Positions 11,774 to 22,819 of a stretch of DNA of 57,718 nt are shown here, piece by piece. The notes under the pieces are model-generated. The model did not search any database. It was not told where the DNA came from and saw only the letters and a program-made list of their open reading frames with translations. How positions within the stretch are numbered: the first letter of the stretch is position 1; the number at the start of each line of letters is the position of its first letter. Location of the stretch: positions 1-57,718 of the forward strand of contig JACGCK010000257.1 of the NCBI GenBank assembly GCA_014925825.1, written 5' to 3'. A program made the translations under genes and the position numbers. This stretch comes from Pholiota molesta. Taxonomy: Eukaryota > Basidiomycota > Agaricomycetes > Agaricales > Strophariaceae.

Positions 11774-13400
11774 TCAGATAAACGGATTCGCGCCCGCCCG
11801 ACTCGTCACATCCCGCTCGCTCGGGCCCTCCCCATGCACCTCGTCCTCCCCCGCCCACCCATACCCGCTCTTCTTCGCGTCCCCGTCCGCGCCCTTGTAG
11901 TCGTCGCCCCGGATGTACCCCGGCGGCTTGCCCTCGGGGTCGTACGGCGGCGCGACGAAGGCGTCCGCGCCGGGCGGCGGGCCCGCGGGCGCAGGGTAGG
12001 CGGGGTAGTACCCCGGGGCGCCGCCGTACGGCGGGTTGTAGGGCGAGGGGTAGTTGAAGTTGCCCGCGCCCGTGCGCTGCGGCTCGCGGGAGGCGTTCGC
12101 GGCGCTTGTGGGGTCGAGCACCTGCCGGAGGTAGCTGAAGGCGATGGCGACGAAGAAGGCGGCGAGAACTGATGGGGTGGCAGGGGTTAGTAGGGGAAGG
12201 AGATGCGCTCTGGGGTGGAGGTGGGTTGCGTACCGGATGTTATGAGGAATGAGACGACTTCGGACCAGGAGGAACGATCCCATTGAGCTTGGCACCCTAG
12301 AAATCAGATATATAAGTGAATGGTTTTTCAGTCATGGATGGAAAGAGTCCATACAAGATTGGGCCTCATCTGGGGTGAGGGTATCTGTTTCGTGGACAGG
12401 GCCGAAAAATCCAGTCTATATTCCAAGTAGGTATTGGTAATTTGGAGATCAGATGGTAAAGAGAACGTACATAGACTAAGGTCTGTCCTGTTGCGAATTG
12501 CGCGCAAATGCTGATGAGATCAGACTGGTCCAAGTTAGTGGATAGATTGGAAGCGCATCCAAAATTCACTTACTTTGGAAGAAAAGTGGATGACTATTCG
12601 GATTAGGCCGATAGCAACGACAATCAAGAAAACCAGAGCAGATAGATATGCATAAGCCCGGACCAAAGCCACTTTTTGCTGCAAAAAATTCAATGTATGA
12701 CACATAGACGGAGAATATGTTACGCACTGTACCCGCAGCATAGAGTCCAAATATCTACAAGGACGATGAGAACAGGACGAGGGTGATGTAGCTCCAGACT
12801 CACCTCGATTGCCATCACACCAAAAGTTAACGCTCCGAGAATTATTGAAAATAAGTGTAACTTGGTTTTGTCGTCTGAGAGAAGGTAAGAATTGATGTTA
12901 GATAGCAAATCTATCCAAAAAGGACGCACTGTCGCTATAAATTGAGGCATTTCGGAAGAATCCAATCTAATTCGCTTTTGAGTATAGCTAAGATGGCAGC
13001 GCAGGGGAGATCAGACATACACCACTGTAGAAGTGAAGTCAGACAGGAATGCATTGAATTTGATAGAAACTCACGAGAATAGTGTCCATAAGGCAGCGAA
13101 GAATGCCACTGTTCCATAGCAACAATTAGCTTGCGTATACGAGGCTGCGAGCAACTCACCGATTAGCACGACTGGCCGCAGATTGCTGCGATACATTCTC
13201 GTTACGAAGGCATACGATGGTGGTGCGCCTAATAGAAATATCGTTCGCATTAGCAGACACCATTGAGTCGGTGGCAATATACTGACCTTATGAATAATGT
13301 GATTAACATTGATTTATCCATATTCAGTCAATATTTCCGTCCCACAGAGCGCATCCTGGAGAAAAGGCATACCTTGAGGTGGGGGCGGTCTACTGTTCAT
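11774..13400 (-). CDS. Multi-pass membrane protein, family unnamed (paralogue of 14049-15761)
   Basis: I reconstruct about ten exons on the minus strand: 13400-13373 (MNSRPPPPQ), 13228-13160, 13108-13075, a poorly resolved exon ending 12804, 12754-12728, 12678-12574, 12524-12471, 12415-12355, 12296-12234 and 12168-11774. The exon after 13075 is the uncertain point; its acceptor probably lies at 12967. At least four hydrophobic segments are visible: VAFFAALWTLF, LFSIILGALTFGVMAIE, ALVFLIVVAIGLIRIVIHF and VVSFLITSVLAAFFVAIAFSY. The C-terminal tail is Pro/Tyr/Gly-rich (NPPYGGAPGYYPAYPAP) and likely cytosolic. The layout is tetraspanin-like in topology but lacks the tetraspanin CCG motif. Function unknown. 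Confidence 0.65.
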
Positions 13401-14048
13401 CGTTCGTAGGGCTTGAAGGTGGTGGTTGCGCACACAGTGCGTTCAAGTGGAGGTTTAAGAAAGAAAGGCGCCGGGTGTACAGCCCCTTGAGACTGCAATG
13501 AATGCCCCTTTATTTGGCTATGTTGTGCTATACCTCGCCCTTGCCAACGTCATTGTCTCCCGTCCGCAGCACACACTGCACAGGCCACAGCGCTAGATCT
13601 GCCATATTGTTATTCAGGAAAGCATTGCTGTCCAGCTCATCCGACTGCGAAAATCATAATAACACATTTCGAATTCGAGTCAGTGATACGATCAAGCCTA
13701 GTGTGACCACAATGATCTAATTAATTCAAGCTCCTATTTACACGCATTCGCGGGTCTGAAGCTGTCTAAAGTCGCCAATTTCTCGACTCCAGAAAATATA
13801 TTTACCGTCTATCCATACGCTTTCTCAACACTGCGCAAATTACGTTCAAAAACAGTAAATCGTCATTACTGGCGGGCAACCACTGGGCGGGCGGTATGTC
13901 CGGGAAGATCCCACATATGGTTGCCGTTTCGGCAAAGCACAGCCCACGTTGCGGTGGGCGCGGGCATCAGCGCGAGCGTTTATGAGCCCACCATCATGCT
14001 TTTCCTTTCTTTGTCCGGTACCACCACATACATCAACTGCAAGCCAGT
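13401..14048. promoter_or_regulatory. Shared promoter region between two divergent paralogous genes
   Basis: The two membrane-protein genes start at 13400 (-) and 14049 (+), so these 648 bases must hold both promoters. The part from about 13860 to 13980 is GC-rich, with GGGCGGGCGG and the small inverted repeat CCCAC...GTGGG near 13948-13963. No TATA box stands out on either side. Co-regulation of the pair is an inference from the arrangement. Confidence 0.5.
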
Positions 14049-15761
14049 ATGATACGCCCTCCTCCCCTCCAGCTCAAGCGTGAGTTCCCATTTCCTAATT
14101 CTCCAAAACATGCGCTCATGATCATTCTGTCTATTATTATTATTGTTGGTAGTTGACAACAGGTTTCCACGTGAATATACCGTGTTCTTTGCCTGATTAC
14201 TAGCTCCTGACCTGCTCACCGCCTTCGGACACAGACCCAGTGAGGACTCCGAGCCAACCGAAGTCAAAGTCGTTTGTCTCGCAGCTTTACAAAGCCAGTT
14301 GGAAGAACCCCGTCATCGCCGGTGAGTGCTGTGCCCATCCATCAATTACACGTCGTCTTGAGGCTCATGCCATTACGACGCAGTTGCTGGTCTCAACGCG
14401 TTACGATTTGCATTTGCGTGAGTGATCTATCATCTCCTGGTAAAGGATACAATACTTATTTATAAATGATGTAGTTGTGTATGTTGAATTTGCCGTGCTG
14501 TATTGGTTGTACTGCATTCTCACATTTTGTTTCTGTCAGCACAATGCTTTTGCAGATGCAATCGTTGATGATGCGGGTAGGAAATCATTGTCTACCATTT
14601 TACAAGGCTTTATACTGATACAGATTTTTCCTCACTTCAGAGGTCGCTGAAAACCTCACAAAGGTTTCCATCGCGCTGGGCGTGATGTATTTAACAGCCT
14701 TTCTCATTGAAATATATGGTATCATTGGTGTTTCAATGGTATGTTTACAAGATATTGTTTCTAAAATGACGATATTTCTTAACTGCCATTCATCATTGCT
14801 TCTGCAGCAACGGTTGGGCTTGATCCGGGCCTATCTCTATCTCGCATTCATCGCTGCCGTGCTCGCGACGGCAGCTGGTGTCCTGAAAGGTGTCTCATAT
14901 TTCAGTTTCGCGGTGAGATCAAAAACCCTGTAAATTTGTAACGCATGTTATTGATCAGGTATTGCAACCCAGGAGGAGATTCTCTACGAGTGCATCTCAT
15001 TGGCGATGGAAGGTCGAACTGCTGAGAAGTCCTTATTCGTTAGTTTCTTTGCTTCATTACCGGGCGCCTAAACTGATAAATGCGAACAACTAGCGCTCAC
15101 GCCCATGGCCTTCAGCACCGTACGGGATGTCACGCGGCGTCGCGCGGAAACGTACGTTACCCTCTCCGCCCAACTCCTTCCGCCCCCAACTAACCGCCAT
15201 CTGCCCCTTGTAGAATGCGTCTACGCATGGGTCCATCAATCCTGGGCCCAAGTGATCGCCGTCTTCCTGTTCTCCTTCCTCCCGTCCGTGCTGTACTACA
15301 TCATGGTCTACGCCTACTACCGCCAAACCACCACCCCGGACCACTCCGCGAACCTGCAGCCCAACCACCGCGGCGCAGGCGCGCACTCCACACGCGGGGC
15401 GAGCTACACGCGCCTGGGCGGCGGCAACGTGGACTCGGCCTCCTCCGCGGGGCTGACCACCGCGCAGTCCCTCGCGCGGCCCCGCGTGGGCGGCGGCGGC
15501 GCCCCGAGCAGGCGCGGCGCACAGATGGTGCAGCGCTCGGTGCGCGGCGTCTCCGCTGCCGCCTCCGTCGCCGGCCCCAGCAAGCGCACGTTCGTCCCGC
15601 GCAGCCTGCAGCGGCCGCACCGCCCGCCGCCGCTCCTGCAGAGCCCGTCGCCCGTCGGGCTCGGGCAGACGCCGCCGCCGCCGTCGTACCGGCCGTCAAG
15701 GGTGTACGCGGCGTTCGCGGCGCCGGTGCCCACGGATTTGGAGTACGATAAGTTTATATGA
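14049..15761 (+). CDS. Multi-pass membrane protein, family unnamed (paralogue of 11774-13400)
   Basis: Ten exons splice in frame: 14049-14079, 14235-14321, 14384-14417, 14475-14478, 14540-14576, 14641-14738, 14808-14912, 14973-15038, 15094-15151 and 15214-15761. The protein opens MIRPPPLQLK, like MNSRPPPPQ of the divergent neighbour. Hydrophobic segments include VSIALGVMYLTAFLIEIYGI, LYLAFIAAVLATAAGVLKG and AQVIAVFLFSFLPSVLYYIM, the last followed by YAYYRQ. The C-terminal 140 residues are a low-complexity Ser/Pro/Arg tail of very GC-rich DNA, probably cytosolic. Exons of 34 nt and 105 nt have the same length and place in the paralogue. The fourth exon, of only 4 nt, is the least certain element, but it is what restores the frame. 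Function unknown. Confidence 0.68.
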
Positions 15762-16853
15762 GCGCCGCCTGCGGTGGTCGTGTAGGTTGATGCGTAGCTG
15801 CTACGGTGGGTATGTGGAGTACTTGGACCTTACTTTGAGCATGGCACTTTAGTACTGAGCTTCAATCGATGCACTTTTGATATCACACTATGCTTGATGA
15901 GATTGCGCGGATGGAAAGGTATATTCTCTTGGACCCGTACCAGTGCAGACGAGCACGTCTAGACACTGACAATAAGTAAGGTTTTAGTAACCTTGTGCAG
16001 AAGCGTTGAAGCTTCGCCCGCGATCAATGTATGTAAGGCGCTCTATTCCTCCAACTTATCCCAGTGACCACGCCCCAGCTTTTAAGGTCGTTGTCGCCTT
16101 GTCCCAAATAAAATCCTGTTCGGCCGTCCGAACTGCACTTTCACTAAGTTGCCCTCCAACGATATGTATGATATGTTGGTACCTTTAATACAACCAACCC
16201 TGCATAGAACGGCTACAGTAGCCTTTAATTTCGCTGGTAATAGTCATCCAGATGCTAGAATGAATAAATTGAAAACATACTGAATTGTGGTTCATATCTA
16301 CTTATAGATACCATAAGATAGTTCTATATAACGGAATCGCGCACCATAGGAATGGTTGGAACCTTAAGATAGCCGAGGTAGATGAAGGCACTAGCAAAGT
16401 GGACACGAGACTGGCTCGGATGATCGCACAGGAATGGTATCAAGGAAAGTACCCCTTGTCGATTGAATCAAACTAGAAAGGCAGAGACGGCGCAAGTGAC
16501 CCCATTGAACGCACCCCCTGAAACCTCGGTTCCGATGAAGGGTTCACCTGAGCGCTTGAGCAGTGAGCCGTATGTCATGGTTCAACACCCTGCTAGTGGA
16601 TTGCTGGTCCTTGCCAAGGGGCACACGTTACAGGAATCAATGCATTGCGGGTATCTGGACATCATATATATCGCTCGGCAGCCAGATCTTGAGCATCCCG
16701 AGGTGGATCAACAAAGGGCTTCACCAAAATGGTTTACTCGCATAACGAAAGTGATTTTGATTGTGGAGGGCATATTATGGGTGCCGCATGTGAAAGCATA
16801 TGGGATTGCATGCGTAAAAGACAAAAAGACAGGCCAACGGGACAACCGACAAA
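15762..16853. other. Intergenic; no supported gene
   Basis: The stretch lies between the 3' end of the membrane-protein gene and the 3' end of eL31. A plus-strand frame at 16463-16915 is open for 150 codons, but it overlaps the last eL31 exon on the other strand and shows no family motif, so I do not call it. Confidence 0.5.
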
Positions 16854-17468
16854 TCACTCCGCATCAACAACAACCGTTTGCAGACCCTGATGGAAGGTTA
16901 GGTTCAATCGACTGAAAAATCCCGTATTTAACTACGCACCTTGAATGTAGCTACGGGGACATGGGACACGTATGTGTAGAGCTTCTCCTTGGCACCCTCA
17001 TCGTCGTTACGTTTCCCTGCGAAAAGATAATGCCATTAATTGCTGATAATTGGGACATCAAATATAACCACGCACTCTCGAGCTTGACCCTCAGCCTGTG
17101 GGGCACGGTCTTAATTCCCTGGGCCCAGACAGCCTGGTTGAGCTTGGGGTCGAGGCGCACATCTGATGTGCCCATCGCCTTTTGAGCGAAGTCGATCACG
17201 GACTTGACGGCCCAGGGGGCGCGCTTTTTGAAGGAGCGGCCGTGCACGCGCTTGTGGAGGTGGATGGTGTATTCGCGGGTCACGACATCCTGGAGGGCAG
17301 AGCGAGTCTTGCCGCCTGTCTGGAGAAGGAGGCCAATAATGAGTTGGGAAATTTTGGCATGGTTTCTGGCTGCCAACAGACCTTTTGCTTGGTACCGGTG
17401 GGGGCCTGGAGGGGTGAGAATGGTGAGCTAGATTGTCATGGGCAACGGGCGAGGCGGCGACGTACCAT
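16854..17468 (-). CDS. RPL31: 60S ribosomal protein eL31
   Basis: Component of the large cytosolic ribosomal subunit near the peptide exit tunnel. Five exons on the minus strand, 17468-17466, 17405-17382, 17319-17076, 17016-16940 and 16886-16854, give 126 residues. The first exon holds only the ATG, a layout often seen in fungal ribosomal-protein genes. Family signature segments are [51 protein letters not shown] and the end [11 protein letters not shown]. The length is that of the family (about 113-125) plus a short N-terminal extension ([11 protein letters not shown]). All splice sites are GT-AG and keep the frame. Confidence 0.96.
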
Positions 17469-18085
17469 GTCTTGCGGATGTCGGTGTCGATGAGCAAAGG
17501 TCGTGGAGCTGTAATCCTTATTTGGTGCAGGTCTGTTGTGTAAACAAAGTAAGGTTCAGGTGGCTTGCTAGTATTCTCGGCAGACCCCGCGGCCGAACAC
17601 CTTCGGGGGCTTTGAACAACATGAGCAAGCAGACGTCACATACCATCAGACGTTACGATCATTCCCACAACAACAATATAGAGTCCAAATTTGGACCATC
17701 CCTTTGTGCTTGCGTTGCGCCTTTGTCCTCCCTATGCTCATCCCATTATCCTGCTTGAGAGCATTGTTTGCTTATCATTTTTTGAGTTATACGAACCCTT
17801 GTAGCATTGTTTACGGATAACTTTGCCATTGTAAGAACCATCCCTGCCCATGTGGCGGGAGAAAGGGCTGAGAGTATCGGATTCTCATCAGCGTTTCGCA
17901 AGCGCTCTATTCAGGAACAGAGAACCCTGATATCCCGTCGCCAGCTGCTATAAAGGTTCGCACTTGATGTTGACATTTCCTCAGCTCCTCACTCGAGTTT
18001 CTTCCCGCCTTCGACTTTCGCCCTTCGCAACGATCTTTGCCCTTTCGCAACTTCGCTCTCTACCAGACCCCATCCTCTGATCATC
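17469..18085. promoter_or_regulatory. Divergent promoter region, eL31 and CFEM gene
   Basis: This 617-base spacer separates the eL31 start (-) from the CFEM start (+). Close to the CFEM gene there is a TATAAA-like TATAAAGG at 17950, followed by a pyrimidine-rich CT leader (17980-18060), typical of a well-expressed fungal gene. Nothing specific is seen on the eL31 side. Confidence 0.45.
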
Positions 18086-18703
18086 ATGCGTTTCTCCACC
18101 GTTGCATTCACCCTTTTCGGCGCCGCTGCTTCCGCATCCGCCTCCTCCCTCATTGCCCGCCAGAGCCCTTACCCAGGTCAGTCGTCTGCCCAATTCCGTT
18201 TTTTATTCATATCTAACTATCCTTCCCTCAGACTGTGCCAACCCCTGCATTGCCTCAGCCGATCTTGGTTCTTGCGGCCAAACCGACACCCACTGCCTGT
18301 GCTCCAGCCCTGCCTTCGTCAGCGGCACCACCACGTGTATCGAGGGGGCCTGCACCGGTGCCGACCTCCAGAAGGCCATCTCCGTCTCCCAAGGGCTCTG
18401 CGCCGCCGTCGTGCGTCTCTTTCCCCCCACTTCGACGCGTCGCGCGTTTGCTCACGTTTTGACTTTCATCTGCAGGGTGTGACTCTGTCTTCCACCAGTA
18501 CCGGCACTACCGCTGCCACTAGCAGCCCGTCCTCGACGCCTACTTCCCCGGCTGTGACCACCGGTTCTTCGTCGTCCACCGGGACGGGCAGTGGTACATC
18601 CGCTGCTAGTAGCCCGACCACTACCTCCGGTGCTGGTGTCTCTCGCCCGGTCAACGCCCTCGTCGGCCTCGCCGCCGCCGCCGTGCTCGCTCTCGCGCTT
18701 TAA
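18086..18703 (+). CDS. Secreted GPI-anchored CFEM-domain protein
   Basis: Three exons, 18086-18176, 18232-18410 and 18476-18703, encode 165 residues. An N-terminal signal peptide (MRFSTVAFTLFGAAASASAS) ends near a LIARQ pro-site. Residues about 31-90 carry eight cysteines in CFEM order: DCANPC, GSC, HCLC, TCIEGAC and GLC. A Ser/Thr-rich, presumably O-glycosylated stalk follows. The hydrophobic C-terminus VNALVGLAAAAVLALAL without a basic tail fits a GPI-attachment signal. CFEM proteins of this shape sit on the cell wall or plasma membrane. Some family members bind heme, which depends on an Asp in the domain; whether this one does cannot be told. The pyrimidine-rich leader suggests good expression. 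Confidence 0.9.
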   Translation: MRFSTVAFTLFGAAASASASSLIARQSPYPGQSSAQFRFLFISNYPSLRLCQPLHCLSRSWFLRPNRHPLPVLQPCLRQRHHHVYRGGLHRCRPPEGHLRLPRALRRRRASLSPHFDASRVCSRFDFHLQGVTLSSTSTGTTAATSSPSSTPTSPAVTTGSSSSTGTGSGTSAASSPTTTSGAGVSRPVNALVGLAAAAVLALAL

Positions 18704-20502
18704 AGAGCTCCTATAGATGCGAGACACGTCACCCCACCCACGGGCTACAAACCCTCTTCGTACTTTCCTCCCTATCCAAAAGGCACCCGGCGAGCTTTTG
18801 GTAGTCCCCTTTCGACATACATATTGTTATTTATCGCACCCCCCACCTTGCTTCACAAAGTATATGTATTTTTTGGCAATAGTTTTCGCTGCATGTATCT
18901 AGTCGCGCATTCCACCATCCGTATTAATTTTCAACTTGGGTTTTCACATGGATTATTCTGGTCTGTGGGCTGCGATGAGATTTTCCATCAGACGGAAGTG
19001 ACAGATTGTGGTGACACCTCCACGCGTGGAAGACTCCAGCCTGCTCCAGTAACTTGTGGGGCGCGGTGAGAGATAATGCTTGATAATTGGATTAAAATAG
19101 CGCAATTGTATAGAGGTTCGGTGTGTTTGATGTGCCAAGCTTGAGTATGGTTTCCACTTCGATAGAAAATCTTTTATTGCATACATAAGAGAAAGAGCAC
19201 TGCGGAGGCCGGATGTGTGGGCAACCCACAACACCCGGATGACCTACATCGCCACTCCCACCATGGCCGACGCCTCGCTCGACTGCGCCTGGAGTGCACA
19301 TCTGCGCCCGATGTCTGGAATCTGATCCTCCGTGTCCATCACCCCACGTTCGTCGTTCTACATTCATGATTCTACTGGATAGAAGTCGACGCGGAATTCG
19401 ACGCGGAAGACACGAGATTGAAGTAGGAATGACAGCGCGCATCCTGTCTGAACCCGATATCGAAAATCTGAATGCGCAAGGCTACCCAGGAAGGGTGGAA
19501 ATAGCATCTCCGAGTTTATCAGAATGGAATCAGAACCCACAAGAAAAGAAGAAACGGGAATGGAGTCGCTGCAGCAACACACACAGAAAATCTGAACTCA
19601 ACTGAGTCGCTCGCCGACCGTTTGCATTCTTGTGCAGAGAACAAAGACCCCGCGCAGATTCATGCAGACAAGGTGCAGATCCCATCCGCTGACTTCCATC
19701 ATGGCTTGCACTGTGCAGATCGAGAAACGTGGCGCCCATCACGATCGTAAGAGATCATCGTGATGCGGATCCTTTTTTATTGGAAATCGGGATGGAGAAG
19801 CATCGATCGCCGCTCGTTGCAGCTCGCTGTTTGTTCGCTGAGGGCTGTGGGGGTTGGTTGCCACACGTTCGAGCCTTATTTAAGTGTAAATAACCTAAAG
19901 ATTACTGGTGATACATGCATAATCATAAACACTCTCCAAACTCCACAGAGGGAACAGATAGTTAGCAATCTTGAGGGATGCTAGCGAAGAATAGTCTCCT
20001 GTAGATGGACTACGATTAGTTGATGGGCAGTAAGTACATAGGTCAATACGTGACTAGAAACAAAGGATTTCTAGTTTCTCACTTATCAGACTACATGATG
20101 TTTACACTGTCGATTTAGTCCAGGAGGGACTGGACGAAGTAAAGCCAGCTTTCAAGGGCTTGTCTAACTGGACCCTCCATGCCAAGTCCAGAGAAGGCAG
20201 AACCACGGAAACGATGTTGTAGTGGTATACCCGAAGGTGATTCCTATGATGCAAAGATCCTGACAGGTGTCTTATATCCTCCGCCAGACTGCTGTCTTGG
20301 CGAATTCTGGATATCCCGTCGTCAAAATGCTTGAAATTCAAGGGAATTGAACTGATCCGTATTTTAATGCCATGCTCATCCTTCCCGATCGATTCAAGCG
20401 CAAAAGAAGTTGGCATTGGCCAGGTATAATTTAGCGAAAGAAGAAAAGTTATACAGGCGATGAAGGATCCGAATGACTGATGGGTTACGATTGGATTCCG
20501 CC
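18704..20502. other. Intergenic between two convergent genes; nothing recognised
   Basis: The CFEM gene (+) and the LPMO gene (-) converge on this 1.8-kb stretch. Open frames such as 20102-20506 (-) overlap the LPMO stop and have no motif. I see no RNA gene or clear repeat. Confidence 0.5.
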
Positions 20503-21769
20503 TCAATTTAATCCGGGATAGACTGGACCACCAGGAGGAACATAGGCCTAGAAATTATTATATTCAATTAATTGATGCATGAAATATTACTGATGCTCGT
20601 ACCGCATTCACAGCATCGCCTAGATAGACGTTGACCAAGATACCGGGGTCTGTGGCCTAAATTCCATCGGACATGAGCTTCATACAACCAGTGAGTTTTT
20701 TTTCGAAGATCATTACTTTGTATGTGCCAGGGAATCCCAAACCAGAAGGATTGAGTGAGCCTCCTCCAGTCACTGTATTTCCATGTGTGAGGAGCGAAAA
20801 GGGGATAATTAACAAGCATTTATTTACCGGTGAGTTGGATGCAAACTATATATTACGTCTGTCAGCATCCCGTTCTGTTCGATAAAACACTCAAGCTGAC
20901 CTGGGTAGAACTGAGCGCCATTCAGGTTGTTTGCACCGTGCAGAGCAAGATTTTCATGGCGAAGAAGCTATCCCAATATCAGACACCAGATAGCAGACGG
21001 GGTTTGGGCAGCGCTCACGTAGCTTCCTGGGGCGATTTTGCTGGGGATATGCACGTTGTATGTGAAGTTACTCTTTGCGAGAGTGTCCGAGGCCCAAACT
21101 CCATTGACAAACGCGTCTTGTTGAATCTAGAATTAAAAAAGAATGAATATGATGCGATGTTTAACATCAACACGGCTCCGAACTAACCTTGAACCAAGGG
21201 GTTCCAGTGTCGCCTTTAAAGGTAGAGCAGTCGCTAGTAGGACATCTTGCCATGTAGTTCAAAACTGGACCATAATGTCCAAGAGGCCAGGTGTTCCAGA
21301 GGACTTGAACAGTCCCTCCTGCAGCTACAGTAGCTTGGATTGGGCCCTAGTGCACATCATAAGAAAATAAGGATCTGCGGCTTTCGGTTATGGCTCAATT
21401 GTTGGCTCACTGGAGGCAGCTTCTGATTTCCGATGGAGCAAGTGATATCGGTCGATGTCACGTCAGAGATAAACCCACTGTCGAGCTTTGTTCCACGAAC
21501 TACTCGCAGTGGCTGAGAAAAAACTCAATCAGTATTTCCATTGGTGCGGTGCGACTAATCGTACCTGGGGAGTAGTATATGGATCTGAAAGATATACACA
21601 TTAATACAGTTGACTAATAAGAAAAGCCTTCGAGGACTTAGTTACCTTTAGTAATATCCCATCCAGCGACGTCGTTTCCGTTTATTCTAAGAAGTGGAAC
21701 GTAACCATGAGCCGCTACTTGACCAACGACGGCCGCTGCTGCCACAATTGTGGTTAAGCTAAAATGCAT
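20503..21769 (-). CDS. Lytic polysaccharide monooxygenase, family AA9
   Basis: Copper enzyme that oxidatively cleaves cellulose or related glucans outside the cell. Ten minus-strand exons, 21769-21646, 21584-21565, 21512-21411, 21346-21188, 21126-21019, 20967-20901, 20845-20828, 20772-20717, 20656-20603 and 20547-20503, splice into 250 residues. A signal peptide (MHFSLTTIVAAAAVVGQVAA) is followed directly by HGYVP, so the mature N-terminal His can form the copper histidine brace. The second brace His lies in LLRHENLALHGA. Other AA9 marks are WPLGHYGPVLNYMARC, PWFKI, QFYPVCIQL, TGGGSLNPSG and ATDPGILVNVY. There is no cellulose-binding module. The C-terminus AYVPPGGPVYPGLN is short. The many tiny introns are usual for basidiomycete AA9 genes. 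Confidence 0.95.
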
Positions 21770-22819
21770 GTCAAGTTGAAATTACAGGTGAAGATGATGG
21801 TGCTCTACATCAGAGTAGGGATATGAGCCTCTTATATGCCGAGAACAACCAGCGAAATTGGTGATATGGTTGGGATATGATCACCTCAACGAAGGAAGGA
21901 AACCGGACTTTATCCGCCAAAAAGTTACGGGGAAACGAGAAGACAGCAGAAGGAGAGCAAGCCCCACAACATTCGAAAAAGGTGCACAAGACGAAGAATC
22001 GCACCAGCATCTATGTCACGGGCACCCTTCATCAGATAGTCTTGGCGTTGAAGAATAAACTCCGGATCTTCGAAATACAAGACACTCTATTGCGTTGTGA
22101 GTAAGGAAGAATAGACATCCATCCCAGAAGCGATGCCAGAGAACTTGAAGGCGGTAAAACAGACTTTAAACAGAGCATGAATCGTCATGGCGGGTCATTA
22201 TCGTATCTATTTTTGATAAATTTCGCCGGGAAGTATTCAGGCAATTCATAAGCTCAAAGAAAAGAGAATTTTAGGATAGAGATTTAGCTCTAAAGATTTA
22301 CTATTAGTCTTCGTGAAGAGAATAGCTCGTCGATCGTTCACATACACTGCCAGCGAAGATTGGAGTCAAAAACCCCAAGCTAAATTCCACAACACATGCA
22401 AGAACAGACTCGCTTGGAATCAGCATTCTAATGCAGCCAAGCACATTGCCAGAGTATATATCGCGAGCTACAGATAGAAAGAAAGGAGCGAACACGATCG
22501 AGCGGAGTAGATGGTTTATTCAGGGATTCTGGCTGATCAACTGGCAACTGCTCAGGACTCGGAATTCCAAAGATGGAAGATGGGTGTGGTACCCATTCTT
22601 ATGTGTGAGTGAGAGAAGCAGAATCGGATGGATTGGTAGTGACAGTGAGAGCTAGCTATGCTGGCAGCCTGGCACTTGGCCAGCGAGTCGCGACCGCTTG
22701 AGCCTTGCTTGTGATGACAACCTCACGCAGAGATCCGACGCAGAGCCACCCATTCAGGTTTTGTTTGGCAACTGCATCAAGACCAAACACATCACTCGTC
22801 GTTTGAGGCCCACGGCCGG
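21770..22819. promoter_or_regulatory. Divergent spacer between AA9 LPMO and Tag1-like gene
   Basis: The upstream regions of two divergent genes share this 1.05-kb stretch. No open frame has a recognisable motif. I cannot point to a specific regulator site with confidence. Confidence 0.4.

Noticed and set aside
15090..15751. Long frames opposite and out of register with the membrane-protein tail
   Set aside because: Again a GC effect. The +15105-15761 frame is the one that splices to upstream exons and ends properly.
16463..16915. Plus-strand open frame of 150 codons
   Set aside because: It overlaps the last coding exon of eL31 on the opposite strand and has no motif or plausible splice partners.
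20102..20506. Minus-strand 134-codon frame after the AA9 gene
   Set aside because: It begins within the AA9 stop region without an ATG of its own and shows no family signal.
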